NCBI GenBank assembly: GCA_001692895.1
Contig: KV748195.1
Location: 1,302,001 to 1,366,000, forward strand
Origin: Cenococcum geophilum 1.58
Lineage: Eukaryota > Ascomycota > Dothideomycetes > Gloniales > Gloniaceae
Direction of reading: 5' to 3'
Length of the DNA: 64,000 nucleotides
Made by a program: the position numbers and the translations under genes. Shown here one piece after another: positions 33,501 through 48,400 of this stretch (positions within the stretch are counted from its first letter, which is position 1; the number at the start of each line of letters is the position of its first letter). Below the pieces are notes generated by a model, which was not told the origin of the DNA, did no database searches, and worked only from the letters and a program-made list of their open reading frames with translations.

Positions 33501-36500
33501 CCCTATATTCTTCCTTAGTTATTAAGTAGATAATAATATCGTTAAGGTATACTATAATAAACTTATTAAGGTGTTCTTCTAATACGCTATTAATCCGTTT
33601 TTAAAACATTACTAGTATATTTATTAATCCGAATTATATAACTAATAGTTTATATAGTCCTTCTCTTAATCTAAAGGCTACCTTCTATTTGTTACCTTCC
33701 TTAATTCCAATCCAATAGTACGCCTATCTTAGATCTATCTTTATAAAGATTTACGCGTTACCTATCTAATCCTAAATTTCGCTAATTAAGGGTAAAGAAT
33801 ACCTATCCTTTTAAGTAATACTGTTTAACTATTTATAGTTAATGTATAACCTAAGCTTTCCGTTTTTCTTTGGTACGGATAATACTAGATAACCCGCTAA
33901 TAACTGCGATGGTCTAATATATCCCTTTTATAAGTTTTCTTAGACAAACTCTTTAAGTGCGCTTACCTCCTCTTAAATAAGCTTATAAGTTAGGAAGAAC
34001 CTTAGACTTATTCCTAGTTCCAACTCTATCTTATAGTTCTATACTATATAATCTACTAGCTTTTTACTTTCTAGGCTCTATAGTTTCTTACTATACTTAT
34101 AGTATCTCTTTAGTATATAACTTAAGCCTTACTTAGTCTCTTTATATATCGCTCTAACTTAGTACTATACTAACTTAGTTTGCTATTATATCTTATAGCG
34201 TTAAGTATCTTTAATATCAACCTAACCTATAATCCAATTAATCCTTAGATTATATTCCTATAACTAAGGTATTTTTAATACTGCCTTATCCTGTCCTAAG
34301 AGTAAAATATTAAAAGACATCTTAACTCGTCTTTCTTTAATGGTTAACTAAATAGGTCCTATTTTAAGATTAATAATCCCTTCTCTATAGGCTATTAGAT
34401 CTCCTAAAATTATAACTAATAGGTAAGGTTACTCCTTCTGTCTATAAGGTAACCCTATTTTTTTTAACTACTACTAGTAAGATATAGTTCCGCGTTACTC
34501 TACTATCTATTAGCGCTTTAAACTGCTAATCTTACTATTTAACTTATAAATTTAGGTATTATCCTTAAATTCCTTTAAGGGTCTAAGGCTCTACTACTAG
34601 CTCCCTCTGGTTTTATAGGCCTCCACTTTTCCTAACTATTAGCTACTTAATCCTATTATACTTAGCTCACTCTTTAGCTAATACCTAGTTTACTTTTTGT
34701 TTTTTATATACTATAAATATATATTCTCTAGGCATTCCCACCACTATTATCTATTTAAGTATTCTTCTATAAGGAATTTTTCTAGTTAAAGTATTAAGTC
34801 TCCTAACTTTTAAACTTCTACTAGATGCTAGCTATATATATACTTAGCATTTCTATACTATTACTTATCTAGCGCCTAATATATCCTTATAAGGTATTTC
34901 CGATTCTTTTTCTTTAGATTCTTATATATTTCGCATATATTATCTACACATGTAATCTATAATAGCGTATAGTATACTAGGGGCTTTAGGTTAACTCTTA
35001 ACTTATCTTTATCTTTAAGTTTAAACCTTTGCCGTACTAATCTAAATGTTATAACTTTATTTATAGGTACTAAAATACGTCTCTTACTTTTCTAGTCCTT
35101 TAATCATTCCTCTAGATCCTTTAACGTTATAATTAAGGCTCCTTTAATATAAGTTATAGCCTTTTCTATAATTGGGTGGTTCTAGATAACTTATTTATCT
35201 AACTATATATAGAAATCTTCCTACTTATCGTTATATCGCTGCCTATACTACTTTTAGTACAGCTGCTAGAGTATATACGGCTTATCCGTAAGGAAGTATC
35301 TTCTTATTACTATATTGTAACAGCCCTTTATATATTGTTCTTCGAATCTAGTAGGGATCCCTAAATCCTCTTTATTTTCTAGTTTAGTAAGCTACTTAGC
35401 TCTTAGTATGCCTGCCCTAGGCCTTTTAGTAATTCTTTATATAGGTGCTCTATCCCTTATACGACCTAATACGCTAGATCTTTTATCTAGTTTCTGTTCT
35501 TACTATGCGATGATTTTTTATCTAAATTCTTCTATAGTTTCTTTTGGTTTACGTCTTATAGATAAATCCTTAAAGTCTTCTTACTTCTTAATTTTAGTAT
35601 TAACATTTTAATCCAGTTGCTGAGCCTTGCTCGCAATTTCTTTAATAGTCCTTATTCTATTGCTAAAATCTCGGTCCTATAGGATTCTTAATTCTAAGCT
35701 TGCTTTTGTCTTAAGCTTTGCTCCAGCCTTAGTCTAATTAGGCTTTACTAGTGTTCTCATCTTATCTTAAGAGTCTTAAATCTTACTTATCTCGTCTTAA
35801 GAATCTTATACCTTTAGGAAACTTCGTCCTAAGCTTATTCGTATATTATTAAACTAAGCCATTACTCTACTCTATTAGTTATCGTCCGTTATAGGTCCTT
35901 AAGCTTACCTTATCTCGCCTTAAGAATCTTAAGCTTTTAGCCTTTTGCCTTTATTAAGTGCCAAAGTAGTTCTCTATCCTACTTCTCTTGCGTCTTATAA
36001 AGTAATAAACATCGTATCTAGTGGGGTTTTAATTCCTACTAATGTTCCCTATTTTGTAGTGGAATTATCCTCTACCTCTTATATAACATCTCTAAGGTCT
36101 ACATACTCCTAGTAAGCCGCCTTTATTACCTTATTATTATAGAATATTTCGCCTATATTAAATTTATTGTCCTTAATATCCGATCTACAAATTAGTTTAT
36201 TAGTTCCTCTATATTCTACTAATTATAGCTCTTATAGCTAATAGCTTACGCTATACTTAGCGTCTTTATAAATTTGGTATACGTTATTATAACAAAACGC
36301 AAAACTTTTAACTAAACATTCTTTTGTTCCTCGTAGTATATTATTATCCCTTTATACGTGTATATCGTCTACTAGTCTTATCCCTTTTACTATATAGTAA
36401 CTCTAACTACTTTTATAGTCTTTAACGTAATAACCTTATTTCCTATAATTTATATAAGCTCCTTTTTTAAACTATTTTTCTTGCTATAGAGTCTACCTAA

Positions 36501-37124
36501 ACGTCTTTTACTGCTAAGATCCCTAGTTTAGCCTCTGCTCCTTAGGTCTTTAATTACTTAATTCTTACCCTCTAGGTTTCTATAATTTCTTATTTTATTT
36601 CTTAGATTTTTTAGTACTACTTAGGTCTATTAGCTCTGCGCTATACTATAGTTTTTAATTTGGCTTTAGTTATTGCGTACTTTACGCCTTATATAACTAT
36701 AGAACTCTATCCTAGCCTCTCTTAGCCTACTCCCTTTAGTAGATCCAATTATTAATCTTAATTACTTAATCTATTAGTTCCCGTAGGGTTTCCGTATCTT
36801 CTATTAGGATAATCGCGTCTTAGACTTTAGCCTTAAGTCCTTGCTTATACTATGCTATAAGCGCCTTATTATTCCACTTAACTTATATTACTAACGTTTG
36901 GAACTATATTATATACTTAATTACTAAGGTTTATTACGTAATATTTTAGAGTTTTCTTTTCGCTGCAGTTACTGCCTTTAGGTCTCTAAATATTTATATA
37001 AGCCGCTCCGTAAACCCTTTCTAGCTTATAAATATAAACCGTACTTCTTAATTAGTAGTTATTATTCTATTCGCTTGTATTTCTATAAGGTAAGGCTTAA
37101 ACTACTTAAGTGCCCTTTTTAATA
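30565..37124 (-). pseudogene. D1 pol and gag relic (main piece)
   Basis: This is the minus-strand copy of the same element family that lies on the plus strand at 37.8-42 kb and 42.4-49.9 kb. Reading right to left it covers gag, zinc knuckle, a long linker, protease, reverse transcriptase, RNase H, integrase and chromodomain. It breaks in gag at the site where D2 inserted: the word for GRALK just left of 37124 continues at 53631. A 67-codon plus-strand frame here (35408-35611) is antisense. No functional product is expected. Confidence 0.85.
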
Positions 37125-37129
37125 GGAAT

Positions 37130-37795
37130 TGTTACGGACGCTTTAAGTACGATGTTATGACTACTTAGAAAAGAGACGGAAGAAGCTAGTTGGTTAATTT
37201 AAGCACGGTCTAGGATGGAGCCGATAGAACTATATAATGAGGAATAGTAACTAAGGTCACGTGGGGTGATCTGTATAATCTGTAGGATCTATATAATCCG
37301 TGATAGAGCAGATAGAGCACACGTATATTACGTACAAGAAGGATTTTATAGGAGTATAGTTGTATATTTAAGGACCCTTAGTCCCTACCTAAGTAGTTCC
37401 TTCCTTGTAGTGATTTTCAGAATATAATTAGAGTTAATTTATTAGGCAACCACTCCACCAGTTGTTATTACTTGTCGACTATTATTACTTGCATTTCCTA
37501 TACACCTAGCCCAATAATAGGACCTACCTATGTAATCCGTGATAGAGTAGATAGAGCACACGTATATTACGTACAAGAAGGATTTTATAGGAGTATAGTT
37601 GTGTATTTAAGGACCCTTAGTCCCTACCTAAGTAGTTCCTTCCTTATAGTAATTCTTAGAATATAATTGGAGTTAATCTGTTGGGCAACTACTCCACCAG
37701 TTATTATTACTTATTGACTATTATTACTTACATTTCCTACACACCTAGCCCAATAATAGGACCCACTGTAGTTCTTACTATAAGGTTTTATTATA
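37130..37795 (+). repeat. 5' LTR of D2 with 239-bp tandem duplication
   Basis: The block TAATCCGTGATAGAG at 37294 recurs at 37533, exactly 239 bp later, and the duplicated tract runs from about 37287 to 37764. The 3' LTR at 53199-53625 has a single copy. Both D2 LTRs share a variant (ATCTATATAATCTRT) absent from D3 LTRs, which confirms they belong together. Confidence 0.9.
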
Positions 37796-37840
37796 CAATC
37801 ACTACCTGGTTATAGTATTAATAATAGTAAGTTAGATAAC

Positions 37841-40800
37841 ATGCCACTAAAAGCAGCCACTATAACGCCATTAACGGCAGTAACTACTTTAAGGTTAAGT
37901 AACGACACTAGTATAGTAGACACTAACTTATAGCAACCTATAACGGTCGGATAACTATAAGAGATAGTTAACCAGTTAATAGAAAATAATGCGACGTTAG
38001 AAAATAGGATTAACGGGATAGGCGCAGTAAAGGTTAAGTTACTATCAATTAAAAGGTACTTAGGAGAGAGATTAAAGCTTAAAGGATTCCTTATATAAAT
38101 GTACTTTAAGGTAGCGCAGGAAGGAGTAAAGCTGGTAATACCTATGGATCAAATAGTATACGTAGGATTGTTTTTAACAGGAAGAGCACTTAAGTAGTTT
38201 AAGCCTTACCTTATAGAAATCTAGGTAAATGGAATAATAATAACGAACTAAGAGGTATAGTTTATGTTCTTAAGCTAGAACGGATTCGTAGAGTGACTTA
38301 TATAAATGTTCGGAGACCTAAAGGCAGTAACTACGGCGGAAAGAAAACTCTAAAACATTATATAATAAACCTTAGTAATTAAGTATATAATATAGTTCTA
38401 GACGTTAGTAATATAAGTTAAGTGGAATAATAGGGCGCTTATAGTATAGTATAAATAGGGACTTAAGGCTAAAGTCTAGGACGTAATTATCCTAATGGAA
38501 GATATAGATACCCTAAGAGAACTAATAGATTAAGCGATTAAGATTAACAATTAGATCTACCAAAGGGAATAGGCTAAAAAAGGTTAGGATAGAGTTCTAT
38601 AGTTATATAAGGCGCAAAGTACGTAATAATAGAAGCTAAGTTAAAAACTATAGTACGGCGCAGAGCTAATGGACCTAAGTAGTACTAAAGAAGCCTATAA
38701 GAGATGGAGTAAGAAACCGTAGAAACCTAAAGGATAAGGATTAAGTGATTAAAGGTCTAAGGAGCAGAGGCTAAACTAAGGATCTTAGTAGTAGAAGACG
38801 TTTAGGCGGACTCCATAATAAAAAAGATGGTTTAGAGAGGGAGCTTATATAAATTGTGGAAAATAGGGTCACTTTACAAGGGATTATAAAGATAGTTAGA
38901 AGTACTATATAATAAAGGGAATAAGACTAATAGTAGACGATATATACGTATAGAGGGATGATAATATGCTGCGAGGAACAAAAGAATGTTTAATTAAAAG
39001 TTTTGCATTTTGTTATAATAACGCATACCGAGTTTATAAGGACGCTAAGTATAGCGTAAGCTATTGGCTATAAGAGCCAGCACCTATAGGATATAGAGGA
39101 ACTAATGAACTAGTTCGCAGATTAGATATTAAGGACGATAAATTTAATATAGGCGAAATATTCTGTAACAATAAGGTAATAAGAGCGGTTTACTAGGAAT
39201 ACGTAGCTATTAGAGATATTATACTAGAGGCAGAGGATAATTCCACTATAGAATAGGGAATATTAGTAGGGATCGAAACCCTACTGGATATAATATCTAT
39301 CGCTTTATAAGACGTAAGAGAAGTAGGACAGTGAACCACTTTAGCACTTAATAAAGGCAAAAGGCCAAAGGCTTAAGATTCTTAAGATAAGATAAGGTAA
39401 GCTTAAGGACCCACAACGAACAAAAACCGATAGAGTAGAGCAGTAGCTTAGTTTAAAGATATACGAATAAGCTTGGGACGGAAGTTCCTATAGGTATAAG
39501 ATTCTTAAGACGAGATAAGTAAGATTTAAGACTCTTAAGATAAGATAAGAACACTAAGTAAGCCTAGTTAAACTAAGGCTAGAGCTAAGCTTAAGTTAGA
39601 AGCAAGCTTAGGATTAAAGAATCTAAGGGGTTAAGAATTCGGAGTGCGAATAAGGATACCTATAAGCAAAAGGCAAGGAGCTTCTTTATAGATTAGAGAA
39701 TCTGTAGTATAAATAGTAATTAGACTAGGAGACGAATATATAAACTTAAAAGACTTACTAGTTAAATAAAGTGTTTAAACTAAAGATTAAAAAGTTAATA
39801 CTAGGATTAAGAAGTAAGATAACTTTAAGGATTAAAGCACAAGGCGCAAACTAAAAGAAACTATAGAAGAGTTTAGGTAAAGAATCATCGCATAGCAAGA
39901 ACAGAAACTAGATAAGAGATCTAGCATATTGGGACGTATAAAGGACCGAGCGCTAATATAAAGAATTACTAATAGGCCTAGGGTAGGCATATTAAGAGCC
40001 AAGTGGCTTACTAAACTAAAAGATAAGGAGGATTTAGGGATCCCTATTAGGTTCAAAGAACGACATATAAAGGGCTGTTACGATATAGTAATAAGAAGAT
40101 ACTTCCTTATAGATAAGCCGTATACACTCTAGCAGCTATACCAAAAGTGGTATAGGCAAAGGCACAATAATAAGTGGGAAGATTTCTATATATAGTTAGA
40201 CGAAAAAGTTATCTAAGACCACCCAATTATAAAAAAGGCTATAACTTATATTAAGGGAGCCTTAATTATAACGTTAAAGGATCTAAAGGAATAATTAGAG
40301 GACTAGAAGAGCGAGAGATATATCTTAATACCTATAAACAAAGTCATAACGTTTAGATTAATATGGTAGAGGTTTAAACTTAAGGATAAAGATAAGCCAA
40401 GAGTTGACCTAAAGCACCTAGCACACTATACGCTATTATAGATTATATACGTAGACAATATATATAAAATACATAAGAATCCAAAAGAAAAGAATCAGAA
40501 ATACCCTATAAGGATATACTAGATAATAGATAAGTAATAGTATAAGAATGCCAAATATATGCATAGATGGCATTTAGTAGAAGTCTAAGAGAAAGAAAGC
40601 TTAGTACTTTAACTAAGAAGATTCCTTACGGAAGAATACTTAGATAGATAATAGTAGTAGGAATGCCTAGAGAATACGTGTCTATAGTATATCGAAGATA
40701 AGAAGCGAACTAGGCATTGGCTAAAAAATAAGCTAAGTATAATAGGATTAAGTAGCTAATAGTTAGGAAAAGTAGAGGCCTATAGGACTAGAGGGAGCCA

Positions 40801-41982
40801 GTAGTAAAGCCTTAAACCCTTAAAAGAATTTAAGAACAACACCTAAATTTACGAGTTAAATGGCAAGATTAACAGTTTAAGGTATTAATAGATAGTGGAG
40901 CAATAAGGAACTATATCTTGCTAGCAGTAGTTAAAAAAATAGGATTACCTTATAGACAAAAGGAGCAACCTTACCTATTAGTTACGATTTTAGGAGATCC
41001 AATAGCCTACAGAGGAGGGATTATTAATCTTAAAATAGGACCTATTTAAATAATCATTAAAGGAAGACGAATTAAGATGTCTTTTAATATATTACTATTA
41101 GGGAATAATAAGGCAGTACTAGGAATACCTTAGTTATAGGAATATAATCTAAAGATTAATTGGATTACAGGTTAGGTTAATATTAAGGATACTTAACGCC
41201 GCAAGATGCGATAATAAGCTAAGTTAGTATAGTACTAAGTTAGAGCGATATATAAAGAGACTAAGCGAGGCTTAAGCTATATACTAAAGAGATACCATAA
41301 GTATAGTAAGAAATTATAGTTACCAGAAAGTAAAAAGCTATTAAAGTATATAGCATAGGACTATAAAATAGAATTAGAACTAGGAATAAGTTTAAGGTTC
41401 TTTCCAATCTATAAGCTTACTAAAGAGGAAGGTAGAGCATTAAAAGAGTTTATCTAGGAAAATCTATAAAAGGGATATATTAGACCATTATAGTTATTAG
41501 CGGGTTATCTAGTACTGTTTGTACTAAAGAAGAATAGCAAACTAAGGCTGTATATCGACTATAGACAATTAAACAGTATTACTAGAAAGGATAAGTATCC
41601 TTTACCCTTAATTAGCGAAATCTAGGATTAGATAGGTAACGTATAAATCTTTATAAAGATAGATCTGAGATAGGCATACTATTAGATTAGGATTAAGAAA
41701 GGCGACGAATAAAAGGCAGCCTTTAAATTAAAGGAAGAACTGTATAAGCTATTAGTTATACAATTTGGGCTTATAAACGCACCAGTAATATTCCAGAAGC
41801 GTATTAATAATATATTAGGAGAACACTTAGATAAATTTGTTATAGTATACCTTAACGATATTATTATCTACTTAATAACTAAGGAAGAATACAGGGAATA
41901 CGTTAAATAGGTCTTAAAGAGACTATAAGAAGAATAGATGCTAGTAATAATTAAAAAATGCGAGTTCTTTACTAGGAAGACC
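37841..41982 (+). pseudogene. D2 gag-pol relic, first part
   Basis: From ATG 37841 the plus strand reads MPLKAATITPL and a retrotransposon gag domain with KRYLGERLKLKGFL and LFLTGRALK. A decayed CCHC knuckle follows (near 38853-38890, NCGKxGHF), then a long linker, protease (near 40.85-41.2 kb) and the first half of reverse transcriptase ([21 protein letters not shown], KIDLRxAYY). It breaks in reverse transcriptase at the GATTT target site of D3 (41983-41987). Confidence 0.87.
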
Positions 41983-41987
41983 GATTT

Positions 41988-42412
41988 TATTACGGACGCT
42001 TTAAGTACGATGTTACGACTACTTGGGGAAGAGTCGGAAGAAGCTAGTTAGTTAATTTAGGCACGGTCTAGAATAGAGCCGATAGAACTATATGACAAGG
42101 AATGGTAACTAAGGTTATATAACATGCTATATATTAAATAAGAGGAATAAGAGGAACTTACGTACCTTATATATAAGACGTATATTACGTATAAAAAGGA
42201 TTTTATAGGAGTACGGTTGTGTATTTAAGGACCCTTAGTCCCTACCTAGATAGTTCCTTCCTTGTAGTAATTCTTAGAATATAATTAGAGTTAATCTGTT
42301 GGGCAACCACTCCACCAGTTATTATTACTTGTCGACTATTATTACTTATATTTCCTACACACTTAGCCTAATAACGAGCCCACCGTAGTTTTTACTATAA
42401 GGTTCCGTTATA
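41988..42412 (+). repeat. 5' LTR of D3
   Basis: 425 bp, TATTACGGACGC...CCGTTATA (ends altered from TG/CA by transitions). Confidence 0.92.
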
Positions 42413-42457
42413 TAATCACTACCTAGTTACGGTATTAATAATAGTAAGTTAGACAAC

Positions 42458-45400
42458 ATGCCACCAAAAGCAGCCACCACAACGCCATTAACGGCAGCAA
42501 CTACATTAAGGTTAGGTAATGATACTAGTATAGCAGACACTAACTTATAGCAACCTATAACGGTCGGACAGTTATAAGAGATAGTTAACTAGTTAATAAA
42601 AAATAATATAATATTGGAAAATAGGATTAACGGGATAGGCGTAGTAAAGGTTAAGTTACTATTAATTAAAAGGTACTTAGGAGAGAGATTAAAGCTTAAA
42701 GGGTTCCTTACGCAAATGTACTTTAAGGTAGTACAGAAAGGAGCTAAGCTAGCAACACCTATAGATTAAATAGTATACGCAGAATTGTTCTTAACAGGAA
42801 GAGCACTTAAATAGTTTAAGCCTTACCTTACGGAGATTTAAGCAAACGGAATGACAACTATAAACTAAGAGGTACGGTTTATATTCTTAAGCTAAAATGG
42901 ATTTGTGGAGTAACTTATATAAATGTTTGGAGACCTAGAGGCAGTAACCATAGCGGAAAGAAAACTCTAAGACATTATATAATGAACCTTAGCAATTAAG
43001 TATATAATATAGTTCCAAATATTAGCAATATAAGTTAAGTAGAATAATAGGGCGCTTATAGTATAGTATAAACAGGGACTTAAGGCTAAAGTTTAGGATG
43101 TAATTATTCTAATAGAAGATGCGGACACCCTAAGGGAATTAATAGATTAGGCGATTAAGATTAATAATTAGATCTACTAAAGGGAACAGGCTAAGAAAGG
43201 TTAGAATAGAGTTCTATAGTTATATAAGGCGTAGAGTACGCAACGACTAAAGCTAAGTTAAAAACTATAGTATGGCGCAGAGCTAATGGACCTAAGTGGT
43301 ACTAGAGAAGTTTATAAAAAATAGAGTAAAAAACCGTGGAAACCTAGAGGATAAGGATTAAGTAATTAAAGGTTTAAGGAGCAGAGGCTAAACCAAGGAT
43401 CTTAGCAGTAGAAGACGTTTAGGCAGACTCTATAGCAAAAGCAATAGTTTAGAGAGGGAGCTTATATAAATTACGGAAAATAAGGTTACTTCGCGAGGGA
43501 TTATAAAGATAGTTAGAGATACTATATAATAAAGGGAACTAGACTAATAGCAGACGATATACACGTATAGAGGGATGATAATATGCTATAAGGAATAAAA
43601 GAATATTTAATTAGAAGTTTTGCGTTTTATTATAATAACATATACCAAATTTATAAGGACACTAAGTATGGCGTAAGCTACTGGCTATAAAAGCTAGCAC
43701 TTGCAGGATGTAAAGGAACTAATAAACTAGTTCGCAGATCGGATATTAAGGATAATGAATTTAATATAGGCGAAACATTTTATAATAATAAGGTAATAAG
43801 AGCAGTTTACTAGGAATACGCAGCTATTAGAGATATTATACTAGAGGTAGAGGATGATTCTACTATAAAATAGGGAATATTAGTAGGGATTAAAACCCTA
43901 CTAGATACGATATCTATTACTTTACGAGACGTAAGAGAAGTAGGATAGCGAACCACTTTAGCACTTAATAAAGGCAAAAAGCCAAAGGCTTAAGATTCTC
44001 ATAGCAAGATAAGAGACGACTAAGATTCTCAAAACGAGATAAGGCAAGCTTAAGGACCTATAACGGATAATAACCGATAGAGCAGAGTAATAGCTTAGTT
44101 TAGCGATATACGAATGAGCTTAGGACGAAGTTTCCTTAAGGTATAAGACTCTTAAGATAAGATGAGTGAGATTTAAGACTTTTAAGATGAGATAAAAACA
44201 CTAAGTAAGCCTAGTTAGACTAAGGCTGGAGCTAAGCTTAAGTTAGAAGCAAGCTTAGGATTAAAGAATCTAAGGGGCTAAGAATTTGGAGTACGAATTA
44301 GGACACCTATAGGTAAGAGGCAAGGAGCTTCTTTATAGATTAGAGAATCTATAGCGCAAATAGTAATTAGACTAGGAGACGAATATATAGACCTAGAGGA
44401 CTTATTAGTAGAATATATTGTTCGGACTAAAGATCAAAAAGTCAATACTAAGATTAAGAAGTACGAAGACTTTAAGGATTTAAGCGTAAGGCGCAAACCA
44501 AAAGAAACCATAGAAGAATTTAGGTAAAGAATTATTATATAGCAAGAATAGAAACTAGATAAGAGATCTAGCATATTAGGATATATAAAGGACAGAGCAC
44601 TAGTATAAAGAATTACTAATAGGCCGAGGGCAGGTATACTAAGAGCTAAGTGGCTTACTAAACTAGAAGATAAAGAGGATCTAGGGATTTTAACTAGGTT
44701 CGAAAAACGATATATAAAAGGCTGTTATAATGTAGTAATAAGAAGATACTTCCTTACGGATAAGCTATATACACTCTAGTAGCTGTACTAAAAGTAGTAT
44801 AGGCAAAGACATAATAATAAGTGGGAAGATTTCTATATATGGTTAGATAAAAGAGTTATTTAGGACCACCTAATTATAGAGAAGGCCATAAATTATATTA
44901 AAGGAGCCTTAATTATAATATTAAAGGATCTAGAGGAGCGTTTAAAGGACTAGAGAAGTAAGAGACGTATCTTAGTACCTATAAATAAAGTCGTAACGTT
45001 TAGATTAGTATAATAAAGGTTTAAACTTAAGGATAAAGACGAGCTAAGAGTTAACCTAAAGCACCTAGCATACCACACGTTATTATGGATTGCGTGCGTG
45101 GACGATATATACAAGATATATAAGAATCCGAAAGAAAAGAATTGGAAATACCCTATAAGGATATACTAGATAACGGATAAGCGGCAGTATAGGAATGCTA
45201 AATATATATATAGATGGTATCTAGCAGAGGTCCAAGAGGAAGGAAGCTTAGTACTTTAACTAGGAAGATTCCTTATAGAAGAATGCTTAAACGGACGATA
45301 GTGGTAGGAATGCCTAGAGAATACGTGTCTATAGTATATTAAAGACAAGAAACGAACTAGGCATTGGCTAAAGAGTAAGCTAAGTGTATAAGGATTAAGC

Positions 45401-48400
45401 AGCTAATAGTTAGGAAAAGTAGAGGCCCATAGAACTAGAGGGAGCTAGTAGTAGAGCCTTAGACCCTTAAGGGAATTTAAGGACGACACCTAAATTTATA
45501 AGTTAAATAGTAAAATTAATAGTTTAAAGCGCTAATAGATAGTAAAGCAACGAGAAACTATATCTTACTAGTAGTAGTTAAGAGAATGGGGCTACCTTAT
45601 AGACGGAAGAAGCAACCTTATCTATTAGTTATAATTTTAGGAGATCTAATAGCCTACGGAGGAGGGATTATTAATCTTAAAACAGGACCTATTTAGATAA
45701 CTATTAAAGGAAGATAAATTGAAATGTCTTTTAATATCCTACTATTAGGACGGGATAAGGCAGTACTAGGAATGCCTTAGTTATAGAAATATAATCTAAG
45801 AATTAATTAAATTACGGGTTAGGTCAATATTAGGGATACTTAATACCGTAAGATGCGATAATAAGCCAAGTTGGTATAGTACTAAGTTAGAGCGATGTAT
45901 AAAAAGACTAAGTAAGGCTTAAGTTATATACTAAAGAGATATTATAAGTATAGTAAGAAACTATAGTCGCCAAAGAGTAAAAAGCTATTAGAGTATATAG
46001 TATAGGACTATAAGATAGAGTTAGAACTAGAAATAAGTCTAAAGTTCTTTCTAATCTATAAGCTTACTAAAGAAGAAGGGAGAGTACTAAAAGAGTTTGT
46101 CTAGGAAAATCTATAAAAGGGATATATTAAACCATTGTAGTTATTAGCAGAATATCCAGTACTATTTATACCAAAGAAAAATGGCAAACTAAGGCTATGT
46201 ATTAACTATAGACAGTTAAACAGCATTACTAGAAAGGATAGGTATCCTTTACCCTTAATTAGCAAAATTTAAGACAGAATAGGTAATGCGCAAATCTTTA
46301 TAAAGATAGATCTAAGATAGGCGTACTATTAAATTAGAATTAAGGAAGGCGACAAATAAAAGGCAGCCTTTAGGTTAAAGGAAGAACTATATAAGCTATT
46401 AGTTATACAATTCGGGCTTATAAACGCACTAGTAACGTTTTAGAAGCGTATTAACAATATATTAGGAGAATACTTAGATGAATTTATTATAGCATACCTT
46501 AATAATATTATTATCTACTTAATAACTAAGGAAGAATACGGGGAACACGTTAAATAGGTCTTAAGGAGACTATAAAAAGAACAGATGCTAGTAGTAATTA
46601 AGAAATGCGAGTTCTTTACCAGGAAGACCGATTTTATTAAATTTATTATTAAACTAGGCTAACTTAGCATAGATCCGAAGAAGATTAAGGCTATAGTAAA
46701 TTAGTAAGAACTAGAGAACGTTATACAGTTAAGATTATTCTTAGGGTTTTATAATTACTATAGGAGGTTTATAGCGCAGTGGTTAAAGGACATTAAGCCA
46801 TTTACGTAATTAATAAAGAAAGAAGAATTATAGGCATAGGGAGAGGAACAGAAGGAACTCTTTAAAAAAAGTTAAAGAGTTATTTACCTAGGAGCCAGTT
46901 CTTAAGATCTATTAACTAGGACTAGAGACAGTTATAGAAATAAATGTATTAAACTATGCACTAGGGGCATACTTTATATAAAGACATTAAGATAAATAGC
47001 ACCTAGTGGCATACTATAGTTGGAAGATAACACCACTAGAGTTAAACTATAATATCTACAATAAGGAGTTATTAGGTATAGTTATAGCACTAAAGGAATA
47101 GAGAGTATTCTTATAAGGTATAGAGAAACTATTTATAGTTAAGACGGATTATAAGAACCTAATAGGATTCCTAACAATAAAGGAACTTAACTAAAAATAG
47201 GTTAAATAGGTAGAGATGCTTATAGAATACTATTTTAAGATTTAGTATACTAAGGGTACAGACAACACGCGGGTAGATGCTCTAAGCCGTAAAGCTAAAC
47301 TATAAAATGATAAAAAGCCATTAGGGGCTTTACTGCGAAAAGATATAGACGGATTAATCAGATATAATTATCTAAAGATTGTAGCGACTTAAGAAAATAA
47401 GGAACTAGAGAAAGTTTATAAGACACTAGAAAGCTTTTAGGTATAAAGAATTCTAGAAGTACAGCTAGAAGATCTATAGACGGATATATACGAAAATTAA
47501 GAAGTAAAGTATATCCTAAAAAGCATAGCAGAGTAATTTGTGGAAGAATTCTATAAGGGATTAACTTAAGAATATAATAAAGCTATAGGCTTAGTGTTAA
47601 GACTCTAAAAGGAGTATATTATTAATAGAATCTAGAAAATAGCTAGGAGGGTTATAAAAGAATGCCTAGATTACTAAAGAAATAAACTAATAAGGTATAA
47701 GCTATATAGAGGGTTATAACCTATTAAAATACTAGAGAGACTATAGGAGGTTATATTATAGGACTTTATTATTAAGTTACTAAAGTTAAGAGATCCTATC
47801 ACTAAACAAGATTATAACGTAATCTTAGTAATAGTGGACAAGCTTATAAAGTGGGGATACTTTATAGCATGCATAGAAGAAATCTTAGCGGAAGATATTG
47901 CTAGAATTTATATTAAGGAAGTGTTCGTAAGATATAGAGCACTAAGTAAGATTATATTGGATAGGGATCTAAGATTTATAGTAGCATTTTAGGAGGTATT
48001 CTTAGCGGAGTAAGGAGTTTAAGCAGCAACTTCTACCGCATATTATCCGCAGATAGACGGTTAGACGGAAAGATTAAATTAGATACTAGAACAGTATCTA
48101 AGGCATTATATTAATTACGTATAGAATAATTGGGTATCGCTATTACCAGTTATATAGTTTGTATATAATATAATACCTTAAGAAGGAATAGGCATATTAC
48201 TATTTAAGGCAAATTATGGATATAAGCTAAGAATATTATTGTTACTATCCCTTGCATTGATGGTGTACTTAGAGATGTGGCCCGTGCACGCGATCAAAGA
48301 ACATCAACTTCCTCGCGTAGATAACTTCATCAATTAATTACACTACTATAATGGTTCGTAACTACATTTCTAATGATATAGATCTTGTACAGCCTACTCA

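Noticed and set aside
39832-40056. 74-codon minus-strand frame, similar to one on the plus strand at 35408-35611
   Set aside because: The similarity is real, but both are the antisense strand of the same linker region in two copies of the D element, so shared ancestry of the element explains it.
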